Below, in pieces: positions 1-8,798 of a stretch of DNA of 64,000 bases. The number at the start of each line of letters is the position of its first letter. Positions within the stretch are counted from its first letter, which is position 1. Below the pieces are notes generated by a model that saw nothing but the letters and a program-made list of their open reading frames with translations, searched no databases and was not told the origin of the DNA. Source of the DNA: Mesorhizobium sp. LMG 17147 (GTDB taxonomy: Bacteria > Pseudomonadota > Alphaproteobacteria > Rhizobiales > Rhizobiaceae); assembly GCF_024297145.1 (NCBI RefSeq), contig NZ_JANCTC010000009.1:62001-126000 (forward strand). The letters are read 5' to 3'. Position numbers and translations under genes: made by a program.

Positions 1-395
1 CTGACATTGGCGACATAGCGGCGGTTCTGGACGACGGCATGGATACGCCCGGCGCTGCGGGCGGCCTCGACGATGGCACGCGCATTGTCCGGGCTGTCGG
101 CGAGTGGCTTTTCGGTCAGCAGGTGGCAATTATGGGCAAAGGCGGAAAGCGCGACCTCGCGGCGGGCAGCGGGAACCACCACGTCGAATACCGCGTCGGG
201 CCTGGTCTGGTCGAGCACGGCGTCGAGGTCGGTTCCAATGATGGCGCTCGAAAGCTCGTATTCGCGCGCCCTCGCCCGCGCCCGTTCGACATCGATATCG
301 ACCAGGCCGACAATGGCGAGCCCGTCGATCTGCCTGGCTGCATCGAGCCATGCCTTGCTCATGGCGCCGCAGCCGACCAGGACGACATTGATCAT
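1..395 (-). CDS. Gfo/Idh/MocA family oxidoreductase, N-terminal part (runs off window)
   Basis: The first 131 residues of an NAD(P)-dependent sugar or inositol dehydrogenase are readable from an ATG whose first base is 395; the rest lies beyond the left edge. The start MINVVLVGCGAMSK holds the Rossmann glycine motif (GCGAMS, residues 8-13), and the family motif EKP, whose lysine is catalytic in this family, is at residues 95-97. It is divergent from the LacI regulator across a palindromic operator, so it is probably the regulated catabolic gene. The substrate cannot be told from this part. Confidence 0.85.
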   Translation of the reverse strand, partial: MINVVLVGCGAMSKAWLDAARQIDGLAIVGLVDIDVERARARAREYELSSAIIGTDLDAVLDQTRPDAVFDVVVPAARREVALSAFAHNCHLLTEKPLADSPDNARAIVEAARSAGRIHAVVQNRRYVANV

Positions 396-468
396 CCAGT
401 GCTCCTCCCTCTCGGCCCCTCCAGACCGATCGTCACGGCGTTCACGGCAGGGCCGTGAATGTTTTTCC

Positions 469-480
469 GTAAACGTTTAC
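469..480. promoter_or_regulatory. Palindromic operator for the LacI-family regulator
   Basis: GTAAACGTTTAC is a perfect 12-bp palindrome with the central CG typical of LacI/GalR operators. It lies between the divergent dehydrogenase (start 395) and lacI-type gene (start 591), so one bound dimer could control both. The assignment to this regulator is inferred from adjacency. Confidence 0.65.
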
Positions 481-590
481 GAGAACACACCCGATGGCGT
501 AGAATGTCAATCGGCCGATAGCGAAAAACGTGATGCCGGCTTGGCCTGAAGAGCAGCCGGTGCTAGCCAAGCAAGGGGGAGAACTGTCCT

Positions 591-1616
591 TTGGCGTCCA
601 GCATTCACGACCTTGCGCGTCATCTGAACATTTCGATCGGCACGGTGTCGCGCGCGCTCAACGGCCGCGCCGACGTCAACGCCGACACACGCCAGCGCGT
701 GCTCGATGCGGCCAAGAAGCTGAATTATTCGCCGAACCAGTCCGGCCGCAGTTTGCGGCGCGGCGCCACCCATTCGATCGCCTTCATGCTGCAGCCGCAT
801 CCGGGCGATCAGGAATATGGCGAGCCGTTCTTTATTCCGTTCCTGACCGGATTGCAGGCCAAGCTCGCCGAAAGCGGACTCGACCTGATCGTTGTGATGG
901 GCGCGCCGGGCGACTATCAGCAGGAGCGCCTGCGCCGTGTCGTCGAGACCCGGCGGGCCGATGCGGTGGTGCTGGCCTGGACGCGGCGCGAGGACGAGCG
1001 CATCGACTATCTGACCCAGGCCGGTTTCCCTTTCGCAACGCTCGGCCGCAGCCGCTCCGGCGGCGATGCCTACCCCTCGCTCGACCTCGACTTCGAAAAA
1101 GCCGGTGTTGACGCGGTCGATCGTCTTGTCGCGCGCGGTCACCGCCGCATCGCGGCCATCCGCCCGTCGCTCGATCTCAATTTCGGCTATCTGTTCCTCG
1201 CCGGCTATCGCAGGGCGTTGCGGCGGCACGGCATCGAATTCGACCCCGAGTTGATCGCCGACGGCTTCATCAACGAGGCAGGCGGCTACGCGGTGACGCC
1301 GAAGGTCATGCGCTCCAAGGACCCGCCGACCGCCATCATCTTCAACAATGACGCGATGGCGCTTGGCGGCTGCAAGGCTTTGGCCGAGGCGGGCATCAAG
1401 CCCGGCCACGACATCGCGGTGATCGTCATCGTCGACACCCCGCTCTGCCGCTATTTTTCGCCGGCGCTGACCGGCTTCCGCCCGGCGCTTGAGCCGATGG
1501 GCGAGCGGCTGGCCGAAATGCTGCTGGCATCGATCCCGGCTTACGCCGGCGCCGCAGGCGCACGCATCATCCGTGAAGTCTGGCCGCTGCAGCTGATCGC
1601 GCGCGACAGCGACTGA
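591..1616 (+). CDS. LacI family transcriptional regulator
   Basis: A full-length LacI/GalR repressor of 341 residues. The N-terminal helix-turn-helix is at about residues 4-24 (IHDLARHLNISIGTVSRALN), followed by the hinge segment (SGRSLRRG) and a periplasmic-binding-protein-like effector domain. The start is TTG at 591, ten bases after a GGGGGAG ribosome site; no better ATG fits the family N-terminus. It faces a Gfo/Idh/MocA dehydrogenase over a GTAAACGTTTAC palindrome and is followed by a sugar-kinase remnant, so the effector is probably a sugar or polyol. The exact ligand is unknown. Confidence 0.93.
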   Translation: MASSIHDLARHLNISIGTVSRALNGRADVNADTRQRVLDAAKKLNYSPNQSGRSLRRGATHSIAFMLQPHPGDQEYGEPFFIPFLTGLQAKLAESGLDLIVVMGAPGDYQQERLRRVVETRRADAVVLAWTRREDERIDYLTQAGFPFATLGRSRSGGDAYPSLDLDFEKAGVDAVDRLVARGHRRIAAIRPSLDLNFGYLFLAGYRRALRRHGIEFDPELIADGFINEAGGYAVTPKVMRSKDPPTAIIFNNDAMALGGCKALAEAGIKPGHDIAVIVIVDTPLCRYFSPALTGFRPALEPMGERLAEMLLASIPAYAGAAGARIIREVWPLQLIARDSD

Positions 1617-1648
1617 CCGTGGCAGTCACTGGGGCAGGCCGGCTTTGC

Positions 1649-1978
1649 TCAAATCCGCCCGCGCTCGCGCTCCGGCGTTGCGACCAGCGAGGCAGCGGCG
1701 GCATTGGCGACGGCTAGTACCGCCTCGACAGGGTCTCCGCGCGCAAGCCCCGCCGCAAAGGCGCCGAAGAATTCGTCACCGGCACCGTGGGTGCTGACCA
1801 CCTCCACCGGCATCGCCGGCAAGGCGAACGCCAGGCCATTGCAGTCGCAATAGGCGACCCCCTCCCCACCTGCCTCGAAAGCCGGCCGGCTGCCGGCGAA
1901 CCGCCGGATACCGGCCTCGGCGTACCGCGCCAGCGCGCGCACCTTTCGCCCGAGACACCGAACGGCTGAAAGATCGGT
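1649..1978 (-). pseudogene. PfkB-family carbohydrate kinase, 3' remnant
   Basis: Only the last roughly 110 residues of a ribokinase-like (PfkB) kinase remain. The C-terminal catalytic signature GAGDEFFGAF is present, so the catalytic aspartate survives, with the usual alanine-rich helix after it. Reading upstream, the frame is open for 12 more codons beyond GTG 1942 and then meets the TGA that ends the MFS gene (1979-1981). The substrate-binding N-terminal two thirds are absent, and no other frame upstream encodes them. It probably belonged to the neighbouring LacI/dehydrogenase sugar locus and lost its 5' part by recombination. Confidence 0.75.
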
Positions 1979-3187
1979 TCAGTGCGCGTATTTCGCGCCG
2001 AACCCGAGCGCCAACAGGGAAAAGATAACGATCATGCCGGCAAAGGCCCCGCTTGCCACCGTCGCGCTTGTCATGGTCGACAGGACGCCGATGCCGATCA
2101 CCGGCAGCGCGTTGCCGCAAAAACAGCAGATGAAGAAGGCCGAGACAACTTCGGCGCGCCGGTCCGCTGGCGCGATCTCGTTCACCACTTGCAAGCCGCC
2201 GCGATAACCGAGCGCTGCCGCCACGCCGCACAAGGCGGTCCCGGCAATCATTGTGGCCATCGATGCGAAGACCTGCGCCGCAACAATCAGCGCGACGGTT
2301 GGAATCATCAGCGCAAGCGCCGCGAACATCGCGGCTCGGCTCGAAAGACGTGCCGTCACTACAATGGTGGCGGCCGTCACGATCGCCAATTCAAAGAACA
2401 GAGCGCCCGCTTCAGCATGGTTGGTTACCTGCAGTTGCTGCGCCAAAATGCTCGGTGCGAGTGCTGCATAAAAGCCGACCAGCGCCATTGCGCCAAAGCC
2501 GGTCACCGCCGGCGCAACGAAATTTGCGCGGATGGCATCGGGCACGGAAAGGCGCGGCCGCATCGAAACGCCAGCCAGTTTCCCCGGCCGCGAAACGGTT
2601 TCCTGCGTGCGCCAGACCAGCAGGGTTACAGTCGCGAGCATCGCCAGGTAGACGACGAATGTCAGCCTGAGCGGCCAAGGCGCGTATTCAGCGAGCAACC
2701 CGGCCCCCAGCGCACCAAGGCCGAGACCGAGGAAATTGGTGCTGGTGGCGATCGTCGCCGCCTGTGACTTGTCGTCGGTCGGGAGCAATTCGGCGAGCCA
2801 GGCGGTGCCGGTACCCGCGCCGACGCCGATTCCCAATCCGCTCAGAATTCGGGCGACGTCGAGCCAGGCGACATTTTCGGCGAACAGGAAAACCACCGCG
2901 CTAACGACGGCCACCGCCATTCCGGCCAACGCCATCGGACGGCGCCCGATGACATCTGACACACGCCCCAACATCAGCAGCGCCGCCAGATTACCTATGA
3001 CATAGACGGCGTAGACCAGCGTCAAAGTGATCTGCGAGAAGCCGAAGACCTGCTTGTAGATGATGTAAAGCGGCGTCAGCGCCGTGCTGCCGGCGAAAAG
3101 AGCCGCGATCATGGCGGCCACGGCGGCCGTTGCAGCGCGCCCGCCGAGTTCGTAATCGCGCGTCATGACTTGAGCGTGAGCAGTCAT
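1979..3187 (-). CDS. MFS transporter
   Basis: A major facilitator superfamily transporter of about 402 residues with roughly twelve hydrophobic segments. Loop 2-3 has the MFS motif (GRVSDVIGRRP), and a GIGVGAGTG glycine-rich segment sits near helix 5. I place the start at ATG 3187 (MTAHAQVM), preceded by an AAAGG ribosome site; the frame is open further upstream, but that part does not look like transporter sequence. Substrate unknown; a drug or sugar efflux role is possible. Its stop codon directly abuts the truncated PfkB kinase in the same frame. Confidence 0.88.
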   Translation of the reverse strand: MTAHAQVMTRDYELGGRAATAAVAAMIAALFAGSTALTPLYIIYKQVFGFSQITLTLVYAVYVIGNLAALLMLGRVSDVIGRRPMALAGMAVAVVSAVVFLFAENVAWLDVARILSGLGIGVGAGTGTAWLAELLPTDDKSQAATIATSTNFLGLGLGALGAGLLAEYAPWPLRLTFVVYLAMLATVTLLVWRTQETVSRPGKLAGVSMRPRLSVPDAIRANFVAPAVTGFGAMALVGFYAALAPSILAQQLQVTNHAEAGALFFELAIVTAATIVVTARLSSRAAMFAALALMIPTVALIVAAQVFASMATMIAGTALCGVAAALGYRGGLQVVNEIAPADRRAEVVSAFFICCFCGNALPVIGIGVLSTMTSATVASGAFAGMIVIFSLLALGFGAKYAH

Positions 3188-3343
3188 TTTTCGGACCTTT
3201 TTGCTGTTCGGGATCTGACACCCTAACGCCTTCTTTTCGTCAGCCGTTCCCCCTCCCCGACTTGCTCCTGACAATTTTGGCAGCTTTGCGATGGCGCTGA
3301 GCGAGATCCTCTTTTAACTTCAGCGGATTGTCAGGGGAGATTG

Positions 3344-3919
3344 ATGGGCAAGGGACGAGTCGAGGCATTCACCGATGGCGTGGTCGCCATCATCATCACC
3401 ATCATGGTGCTGGAATTGAAGGTGCCGCATGGCGAGGATTTTTCCGCGCTGGCGCCACTCTGGCCGGTATTCCTCAGCTATGTGCTGTCCTTCATCAATG
3501 TCGGCATCTACTGGAACAATTTGCACAATATGTTCCATACCGTGCAGCGGGTCGACGGGCGCGTGCTGTGGGCGAACCTCAACCTGCTGTTCTGGCTATC
3601 GCTGATGCCGGCGACGACAGCCTTCATGGGTGAGAACCATTTCGCGCCGGTGCCGGTCGCCGTTTATGGCATCGACCTGGCGCTCTGCGCCATCGGCTTC
3701 AACATCCTCACCATAGCCCTGCATCGGCTGCACGGCAGCGAAACCCTCTTCGCCAGGGCGTTGGGCAATGACCTCAAGGGAAAAATCTCGCTGGCCCTCT
3801 ATATCGCCGCCGTCGCGCTGACCTTCGTCAATCACTGGATCGGTGTCTCGATCTATGTCCTGGTGGCGATGGTCTGGTTAGTGCCGGACAGGCGCTTCGA
3901 GCGGCTAATCGAGAAATAG
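3344..3919 (+). CDS. TMEM175 family (DUF1211) membrane protein, putative potassium channel
   Basis: A 191-residue, mostly hydrophobic protein. It begins GKGRVEAFTDGVVAIIITIM, which matches the prokaryotic TMEM175 motif R-x3-F-S/T-D-G-x2-A-I in the first membrane helix. Bacterial members have six helices, form tetramers and conduct potassium. The ATG at 3344 lies five bases after AGGGGAG; a TTG one codon earlier is less likely. It stands alone between an MFS gene and a hypothetical gene. The family call is firm; the channel function is from characterised relatives. Confidence 0.88.
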   Translation: MGKGRVEAFTDGVVAIIITIMVLELKVPHGEDFSALAPLWPVFLSYVLSFINVGIYWNNLHNMFHTVQRVDGRVLWANLNLLFWLSLMPATTAFMGENHFAPVPVAVYGIDLALCAIGFNILTIALHRLHGSETLFARALGNDLKGKISLALYIAAVALTFVNHWIGVSIYVLVAMVWLVPDRRFERLIEK

Positions 3920-3954
3920 GCAGACCAAGATCCCGAACCGAAGGACCGCGTCAA

Positions 3955-4034
3955 CGAAAAGTGGATGCCGGTTTTCGGACAAGATCATGGGAAGATAGAG
4001 CCCATACCGAATTTATCGAATGGAACAGGCTCTA
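3955..4034. repeat. Rhizobial palindromic intergenic element
   Basis: Two adjoining inverted repeats: arms CGAAAA/TTTTCG at 3955-3977, and AGAGCC (3997-4002) paired with GGCTCT (4028-4033). The last bases supply the TAG stop of the following minus-strand gene. The layout resembles the element beside recN at 17331-17431, and sequences of this sort are frequent between genes in Mesorhizobium. Confidence 0.6.
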
Positions 4035-4313
4035 GCCCCGCATTTCTTTGAGCTTTTCCGCTACCGAAGCGGCAAGGTCGGCGTAGCGCTCCTCCAGCCG
4101 CTCGGCCGCTTTGATCACTGAAAAATCATGGCCGAATTTTTCCAGCGCCATGCGCAGCTTTTCGACGAATTCGGCCTGTTTTTCGAGCGCCGAAAACAGC
4201 GTTTTCACTTGCGCTTCGCTGATGTCGGGGTTGGCAAGCATTTGCGGCACTTCGCGGCTCATCTGGTCGCCGGTTGCGGTCTGTTCTTTCAGGATCTCGA
4301 TCCAGTCGGTCAA
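4032..4313 (-). CDS. Small coiled-coil hypothetical protein
   Basis: A 93-residue acidic and basic, helix-forming protein with no recognised domain. Residues from about 35 on have heptad-like spacing (ALEKQAEFVEKLRMALEKF and RLEERYADLAASVAEKL), suggesting a coiled coil. There is no signal peptide or membrane segment. The start is TTG 4313, seven bases after AAGGAGA, which makes translation likely. The stop TAG lies inside the end of a palindromic repeat. Function unknown. Confidence 0.75.
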   Translation of the reverse strand: MTDWIEILKEQTATGDQMSREVPQMLANPDISEAQVKTLFSALEKQAEFVEKLRMALEKFGHDFSVIKAAERLEERYADLAASVAEKLKEMRG

Positions 4314-4441
4314 TCGTCAGTCTCCTTTTTGGATATCAGCATGCGCAGCGCCCGCCGACGCGGTCAACCCGAAGATGCCGCACCGGCTTGCGCAAGCCTC
4401 TTTCCGCGCTAAGTTCGCCGCGGCCAGAACAGGAGAAAATC

Positions 4442-5305
4442 ATGACCACCGACGCCGATATCCAGACCGCCCTGCCCGCACTTGCCTCCGGTAATGTCGC
4501 CGTCATCACCGGCGCGGCCAGCGGCATCGGCCTCGCCGCGGCCAAACGGCTGGCGGCGATGGGCATGAAGATCGTGCTGGCCGATATCGGCGGCGCACGC
4601 CTCGATGAGGCCCGACACGCCGTCGCCACCTTCGCCGGCGAGAGCGCCGTGCTTGCCGTCGCCACTGACGTCTCGAAAGCCGAAGACCTCGAACGGCTGG
4701 CCGGAAAGACATTCGGCACCTTCGGCGACGTCTCGCTTCTGATGAACAATGCCGGCGTGGGCAACAACCCCGGCAAGCCGTGGGAGAACCGTGACGCCTG
4801 GAAGCGACTGCTGGACATCAATTTCTGGGGTGTCGTCCATGGCGTCGAGGCCTTCGCGCCGCGCATGCTGGCGGCGGGAAAGCCCGGCCTGATCGTCAAC
4901 ACCGGCTCCAAGCAAGGCATTACCACGCCGCCCGGCAACCTCGCCTACAACGTCTCCAAGGCCGGCGTGAAGACCTATACCGAGGGCCTTGCACACGCGT
5001 TGCGCAACGAGCCCGGCGCCAACGTCGCGGCGCATTTGCTCATTCCCGGGTTCACTTTTACCGGCCTGACCGAAGGCGCCACCGAAAAGCCGGCCGGCGC
5101 CTGGACCGGCGAGCAGGTCATCGACTTCATGCTGGCCTCGCTGCTGCGTGGCGACTTCTACATCCTGTGTCCCGATAACGAGGCGACCCGGTCCATGGAC
5201 GAAAAACGCATGGCCTGGGCGATTGGCGACATCATCGAGAATCGTCCTGCTCTGTCGCGCTGGCACCCGGACTACAAGGAAGCCTTTGCAGCATTCATGG
5301 AATGA
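4442..5305 (+). CDS. SDR family NAD(P)-dependent oxidoreductase
   Basis: A classical short-chain dehydrogenase/reductase of 287 residues. The cofactor motif TGAASGIG is at 23-30, the NNAG motif at 102-105, and the catalytic Ser156, Tyr169 and Lys173 (YNVSK) are present. ATG 4442 follows AGGAGA by a short spacer; the upstream open frame is not SDR-like. The region after the active site carries a substrate-loop insert (LIPGFTFTGLTEG). Substrate unknown. Confidence 0.92.
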   Translation: MTTDADIQTALPALASGNVAVITGAASGIGLAAAKRLAAMGMKIVLADIGGARLDEARHAVATFAGESAVLAVATDVSKAEDLERLAGKTFGTFGDVSLLMNNAGVGNNPGKPWENRDAWKRLLDINFWGVVHGVEAFAPRMLAAGKPGLIVNTGSKQGITTPPGNLAYNVSKAGVKTYTEGLAHALRNEPGANVAAHLLIPGFTFTGLTEGATEKPAGAWTGEQVIDFMLASLLRGDFYILCPDNEATRSMDEKRMAWAIGDIIENRPALSRWHPDYKEAFAAFME

Positions 5306-5346
5306 TCCCGCGACCGTTCGGGCAGGAACCCGGACAACAAGCTTGC

Positions 5347-5778
5347 TCACGCCGCCGCGTGCTTCTTCGCGTTGCGTTTTTTAGCCACCGCCTTGGCTGC
5401 GGCCATGTCGGCGATCTGTTCGTCGTGCCGCTTCGCCGCGCGTTCACATTTGGCGCGGATTTCCTCGAGCTCGGATTCGGTCAGGTGCTCGATGCCGATA
5501 AAGGTATTCTTGGCTTTGCTGACGCGAATCAGCTCGTCAAGCTTGGCCTGGATCGCCGCGCTGTCGCGGTTCTGGGTGTTCTGGATGAGAAACACCATCA
5601 GGAAGGTGACGATCGTGGTGCCGGTATTGATGACGAGTTGCCAGGTATCGGAAAAGCCGAAGACCGGACCGCTTACCGCCCAGACCACAATGATCAGGAA
5701 ACAGACGGCAAACGTCGGCGGCAGACCGGCAAGATGGGCGATATAGTTGGCGATCCTGGTGAACAGCTTTTCGATCAT
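5347..5778 (-). CDS. Low-affinity iron permease family protein
   Basis: A 143-residue inner-membrane protein matching the low-affinity iron permease (Fet4-like) family: FTRIANYIAHLAGLP, then two membrane helices (FAVCFLIIVVWAVSGPVFGF and the TTIVTFLMVFLIQNTQNRD segment), then a soluble helical tail ending in a lysine/alanine-rich stretch. The QNTQNRD motif after helix 2 is characteristic. The bacterial proteins are shorter than yeast Fet4 and their iron-transport role is not well proven. The start at 5778 is chosen from the family N-terminus; its ribosome site is weak. Confidence 0.85.
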   Translation of the reverse strand: MIEKLFTRIANYIAHLAGLPPTFAVCFLIIVVWAVSGPVFGFSDTWQLVINTGTTIVTFLMVFLIQNTQNRDSAAIQAKLDELIRVSKAKNTFIGIEHLTESELEEIRAKCERAAKRHDEQIADMAAAKAVAKKRNAKKHAAA

Positions 5779-5865
5779 GGCAGGGAGAAACAATCGGCAA
5801 CTGCTTCGAGTTCCCTGCGAGGAGGAATTCACTGTCAAACCGTGCACGCGCCGCGCTCGCAACGA

Positions 5866-6507
5866 TCAGGTAGCGTCGTTTTCCCAGCGGTCGAGGAAAG
5901 CCTCGATGGGCAAGGCCTGCATGTCGGGGACTGCCCTGGCCAGTTTCTCGACCGGCCAGTCCCACCAGCCAAGACGTTCGATCCGGGCCGCAGTTCCCGC
6001 GCTGAAGCGCTGCCGCAATGGCCTGGCCGGAACGCCGGCGACGATTGAATAGGCCGGCACGTCTCGCGTCACCACCGCATTGGCACCGACGATCGCGCCG
6101 TTGCCGATCACTATGCCAGGCATGATCACGGCGCCATGGCCAATCCAGACATCATGGCCGATGCTGACGGCTTTCGCTTGCCGCCGGTCGCGGAACGCCT
6201 GATCGACACCCAGCCAGCGGAAGTATTCGTTGGGCCGATAGCTGATCTTGTGTTGCGTCAGCCGCTCGACCGGATGCTCCAGCGCATTGATGCGGCTGTT
6301 GGCGGCAATCGAGCAGAATTTGCCGATCGTCGTATAGATCGCCTCGGCATGCCGCTCGAAGTAGGAAAAGTCGCCGACCATGACTTCACGTAAGATGACG
6401 CGCTCGCCGATCGACGCATAGCGTCCAAGCTTGCACGCCTTCAGCTCCGCCGTCGTATGGATGCGCGGCTCGGGATCTTTCAGGACAAGGTGTTCGGGAC
6501 GGTCCAT
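5866..6507 (-). CDS. Hexapeptide-repeat acyltransferase (xenobiotic/phosphonate-type)
   Basis: A 213-residue left-handed beta-helix acyltransferase. Hexapeptide repeats run from about residue 30 to 165, with the conserved pattern IGHDVWIGHGAVIMPGIVIGNGAIVGANAVVTRDVPAYSIVAG, and a C-terminal helical cap. The sequence resembles the chloramphenicol-acetyltransferase-like group that includes the transferase often found in phosphonate (phn) operons. No phn gene is nearby, so the acceptor is unknown. The active-site histidine expected in xenobiotic acetyltransferases is plausibly in FERHAEAIY. Confidence 0.85.
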   Translation of the reverse strand: MDRPEHLVLKDPEPRIHTTAELKACKLGRYASIGERVILREVMVGDFSYFERHAEAIYTTIGKFCSIAANSRINALEHPVERLTQHKISYRPNEYFRWLGVDQAFRDRRQAKAVSIGHDVWIGHGAVIMPGIVIGNGAIVGANAVVTRDVPAYSIVAGVPARPLRQRFSAGTAARIERLGWWDWPVEKLARAVPDMQALPIEAFLDRWENDAT

Positions 6508-6603
6508 GCGGGCGCTTTACGCCCGCGCGCATAGTCTCGCAAGCCGAGTGCAGCGCCGTGCATCCGTTTGGACGCGCCAAGGACCCTGGAGCACCTTCAG
6601 TCT

Positions 6604-7092
6604 CTATTTCGGCTTGCCGCTGGTCCACACCACATTCTGGCCGTAGAGCGGCACGGTGGTGACCGACATTTTTGCCGAGCCATCCTGCACCTGGCGCGAA
6701 TGCGAGAGGTAGATCAGCGTCTCATTGGCCTTGTCGTAGATGCGGTTCACCACCTGCTTTTTCCAGATCAGGCTGATGCCTTGCTTGAACACCTCCTCGC
6801 CGGCCTCGCTCATGTCGATGTCGCCAATGGTGATCGGCCCGGTCTGGCGGCAGGAGATCGAGGAATCGGACGGGTCCTCGAACCAGTTGCCTTTCTGCAG
6901 GCGGTCGATCATGCCACGGTCGAAATAGGAGACGTGGCAGGTCACTCCCTCGACCTTCGGATCCTTGATCGCCTCGACGATGATGTCGTTGCCGAGCCAA
7001 TCGACGCCGACCTTGCCGACTTCCTCGGCGGCGGCCGCGCCGGCGCCAATGACAAGGCATGCGGCCAACGCGCCGCCAATCAGTTTTCGCAA
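6604..7092 (-). CDS. creA: CreA family protein
   Basis: A 162-residue periplasmic protein of the CreA family. An N-terminal signal peptide (RKLIGGALAACLVIGAGAAAAEE) precedes the conserved core VGKVGVDWLGNDIIVEAIKDPKVEGVTCHVSYFDRG and a C-terminal NVVWT segment. The start is TTG 7092, six bases after CAGGAGG; the open frame continues upstream but lacks family similarity, and 162 residues fits the usual length. Function is undefined in all bacteria. Confidence 0.9.
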   Translation of the reverse strand: MRKLIGGALAACLVIGAGAAAAEEVGKVGVDWLGNDIIVEAIKDPKVEGVTCHVSYFDRGMIDRLQKGNWFEDPSDSSISCRQTGPITIGDIDMSEAGEEVFKQGISLIWKKQVVNRIYDKANETLIYLSHSRQVQDGSAKMSVTTVPLYGQNVVWTSGKPK

Positions 7093-7296
7093 AGAGGCCT
7101 CCTGCGGTTCGAATTTTGCCGTCCTCAGGTGGGACGAACGGCAGCGCTTTGCAAGCAGATCGCCTCCCACAGCATTGCCGGTTGCGGCAACGCGACATCT
7201 TTGCGTCGGCGCGACCGAACCGCTAAGAGTGTCCGCCAAGCCAGGGCTTCATGGCGCCAATCCGGCGCCCGATGGAAATGACGACGGACTTCACTG

Positions 7297-7875
7297 ATGA
7301 TGCGTTCAATTCTGGTCGGTATTCTCGTCCTGATGGCCGCTGGCATCGGCTGGCTAACGTTCGACTGGTACCGCGGACATTATGGCGGCGAGCCTTTCGG
7401 AGCGCCGTTCACGCTGGTCGACCAGAAGGGCGCACCGGTCACCGAAGCCGCCTTTCGCGGCCACCCCAGTGTCGTTTTTTTTGGCTTCACGCATTGCCCG
7501 GAAGTCTGCCCGACCACGCTTTTCGAGTTGGCGGGCTGGCTGAAGACGATGGGCGACGACGGCAAGAACCTGCGCGCCTATTTCGTTACGGTCGACCCGG
7601 AGCGCGATACGCCCGAAATCATGAACGCCTATATCAGCAATTTCTCCGATCGCATCCTCGGCATCACCGGCGATCCGGACAAGGTCCACGCCATGGCCAA
7701 GTCCTTCGGCATCTACTGGAAGAAAGTCGAAACGAACGACGGCGACTACACGATGGACCACACCGCTTCGGTGCTGCTGCTCAATGCCAAGGGCGATTTC
7801 GCCGGCACAATTGCCTATGGCGAAAGCCCGGACGCCGCCATGGCCAAGCTCAAACGGCTGGCGGCGGAAGGTTGA
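7297..7875 (+). CDS. SCO1/SenC family copper-binding protein
   Basis: A 192-residue membrane-anchored thioredoxin-fold protein. One N-terminal helix (residues 3-21) anchors it to the inner membrane. The CxxxC copper motif (HCPEVCP; Cys67 and Cys71) and the third ligand His155 (MDHTAS) are intact. The family delivers copper to, or reduces, the CuA site of cytochrome c oxidase. Either of two adjacent ATG codons could start it. The stop is 11 bases before prmA, so the two may be co-transcribed; no oxidase gene is nearby. Confidence 0.93.
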   Translation: MMRSILVGILVLMAAGIGWLTFDWYRGHYGGEPFGAPFTLVDQKGAPVTEAAFRGHPSVVFFGFTHCPEVCPTTLFELAGWLKTMGDDGKNLRAYFVTVDPERDTPEIMNAYISNFSDRILGITGDPDKVHAMAKSFGIYWKKVETNDGDYTMDHTASVLLLNAKGDFAGTIAYGESPDAAMAKLKRLAAEG

Positions 7876-7886
7876 CGTATCAAGAA

Positions 7887-8759
7887 ATGACGCAGACGCG
7901 TTTGTATTTCACCGCGGGCAAGATCGAGGCCGATCGCATCTTCGCGGCGCTCGGTGCGGCGTTCGACGATGAGGGCCTGCCGGTTGCGGTGCTCGAGGTC
8001 GACGAGGACCGCGATATCCACGAAGTATCGCTCTATGCCGACGACGACGTCGATGCGGTCGAGGCGCGGCTTAGGGACATCCTGGCCGGGCTGTCGCTGT
8101 CGAAACCGATAGAGCGAGAAGCGCTGCCCGACATCGACTGGGTGGCGCGCTCGCTGGAGGGATTGAAGCCGGTGCGGGCCGGGCGCTTCTTCGTCCATGG
8201 CGCGCATGACCGCAGGAAGCGCCACAGCGGCGAACTCGCCATCGAGATCGAGGCCGGCCTTGCCTTCGGCACCGGCCATCACGGCACCACCGCCGGCTGC
8301 CTCGAAATGCTGGAGCAGGTCATACAGCGCGAGCATCCGCGCAACGCGCTCGACCTTGGCACTGGCAGCGCGGTGCTCGCCATCGCGGTGGCCAAGCTCG
8401 CGCATGTTCCGGTGCTGGCAACGGACATCGACCCGGTCGCCGTCAAGGTGGCCGCTGCCAATGCGCGGCTGAACCACGTCAAGGGGCTCATTGAAACGGT
8501 AGCGGCGCCCGGTTTTCATCATCCGATCTTTGCCGCGCGTGCGCCCTTCGACCTGATTGTCGCCAACATATTGGCGCGGCCGCTGATGCGTCTGGCGCCG
8601 CAAATGGCTGGGCGTATCGCGCTCGGTGGCTCGATTGTTTTGTCAGGCATCCTCGAGCGCCAGCGCGATGCGGTAATCGCGGCCTATGTCGGCCAGAAAT
8701 TCCGGCACGTCCGCACCTTGCACCGCGAGGGCTGGGTGACGATTCACCTCAAGCGCTGA
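7887..8759 (+). CDS. prmA: Ribosomal protein L11 methyltransferase
   Basis: A 290-residue class I methyltransferase that modifies ribosomal protein L11. An N-terminal substrate-binding domain (1-about 115) leads to a SAM-binding domain with GTGHHGTT, motif I DLGTGSAVLAIA, acidic TDIDP and the catalytic-loop motif NILARPL. ATG 7887 follows senC closely; a TTG at 7872 overlapping the senC stop is an alternative start. Confidence 0.92.
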   Translation: MTQTRLYFTAGKIEADRIFAALGAAFDDEGLPVAVLEVDEDRDIHEVSLYADDDVDAVEARLRDILAGLSLSKPIEREALPDIDWVARSLEGLKPVRAGRFFVHGAHDRRKRHSGELAIEIEAGLAFGTGHHGTTAGCLEMLEQVIQREHPRNALDLGTGSAVLAIAVAKLAHVPVLATDIDPVAVKVAAANARLNHVKGLIETVAAPGFHHPIFAARAPFDLIVANILARPLMRLAPQMAGRIALGGSIVLSGILERQRDAVIAAYVGQKFRHVRTLHREGWVTIHLKR

Positions 8760-8798
8760 GGCGCGACGCTTTCAACGCAAGCCGGAACCTGCTCGGAC

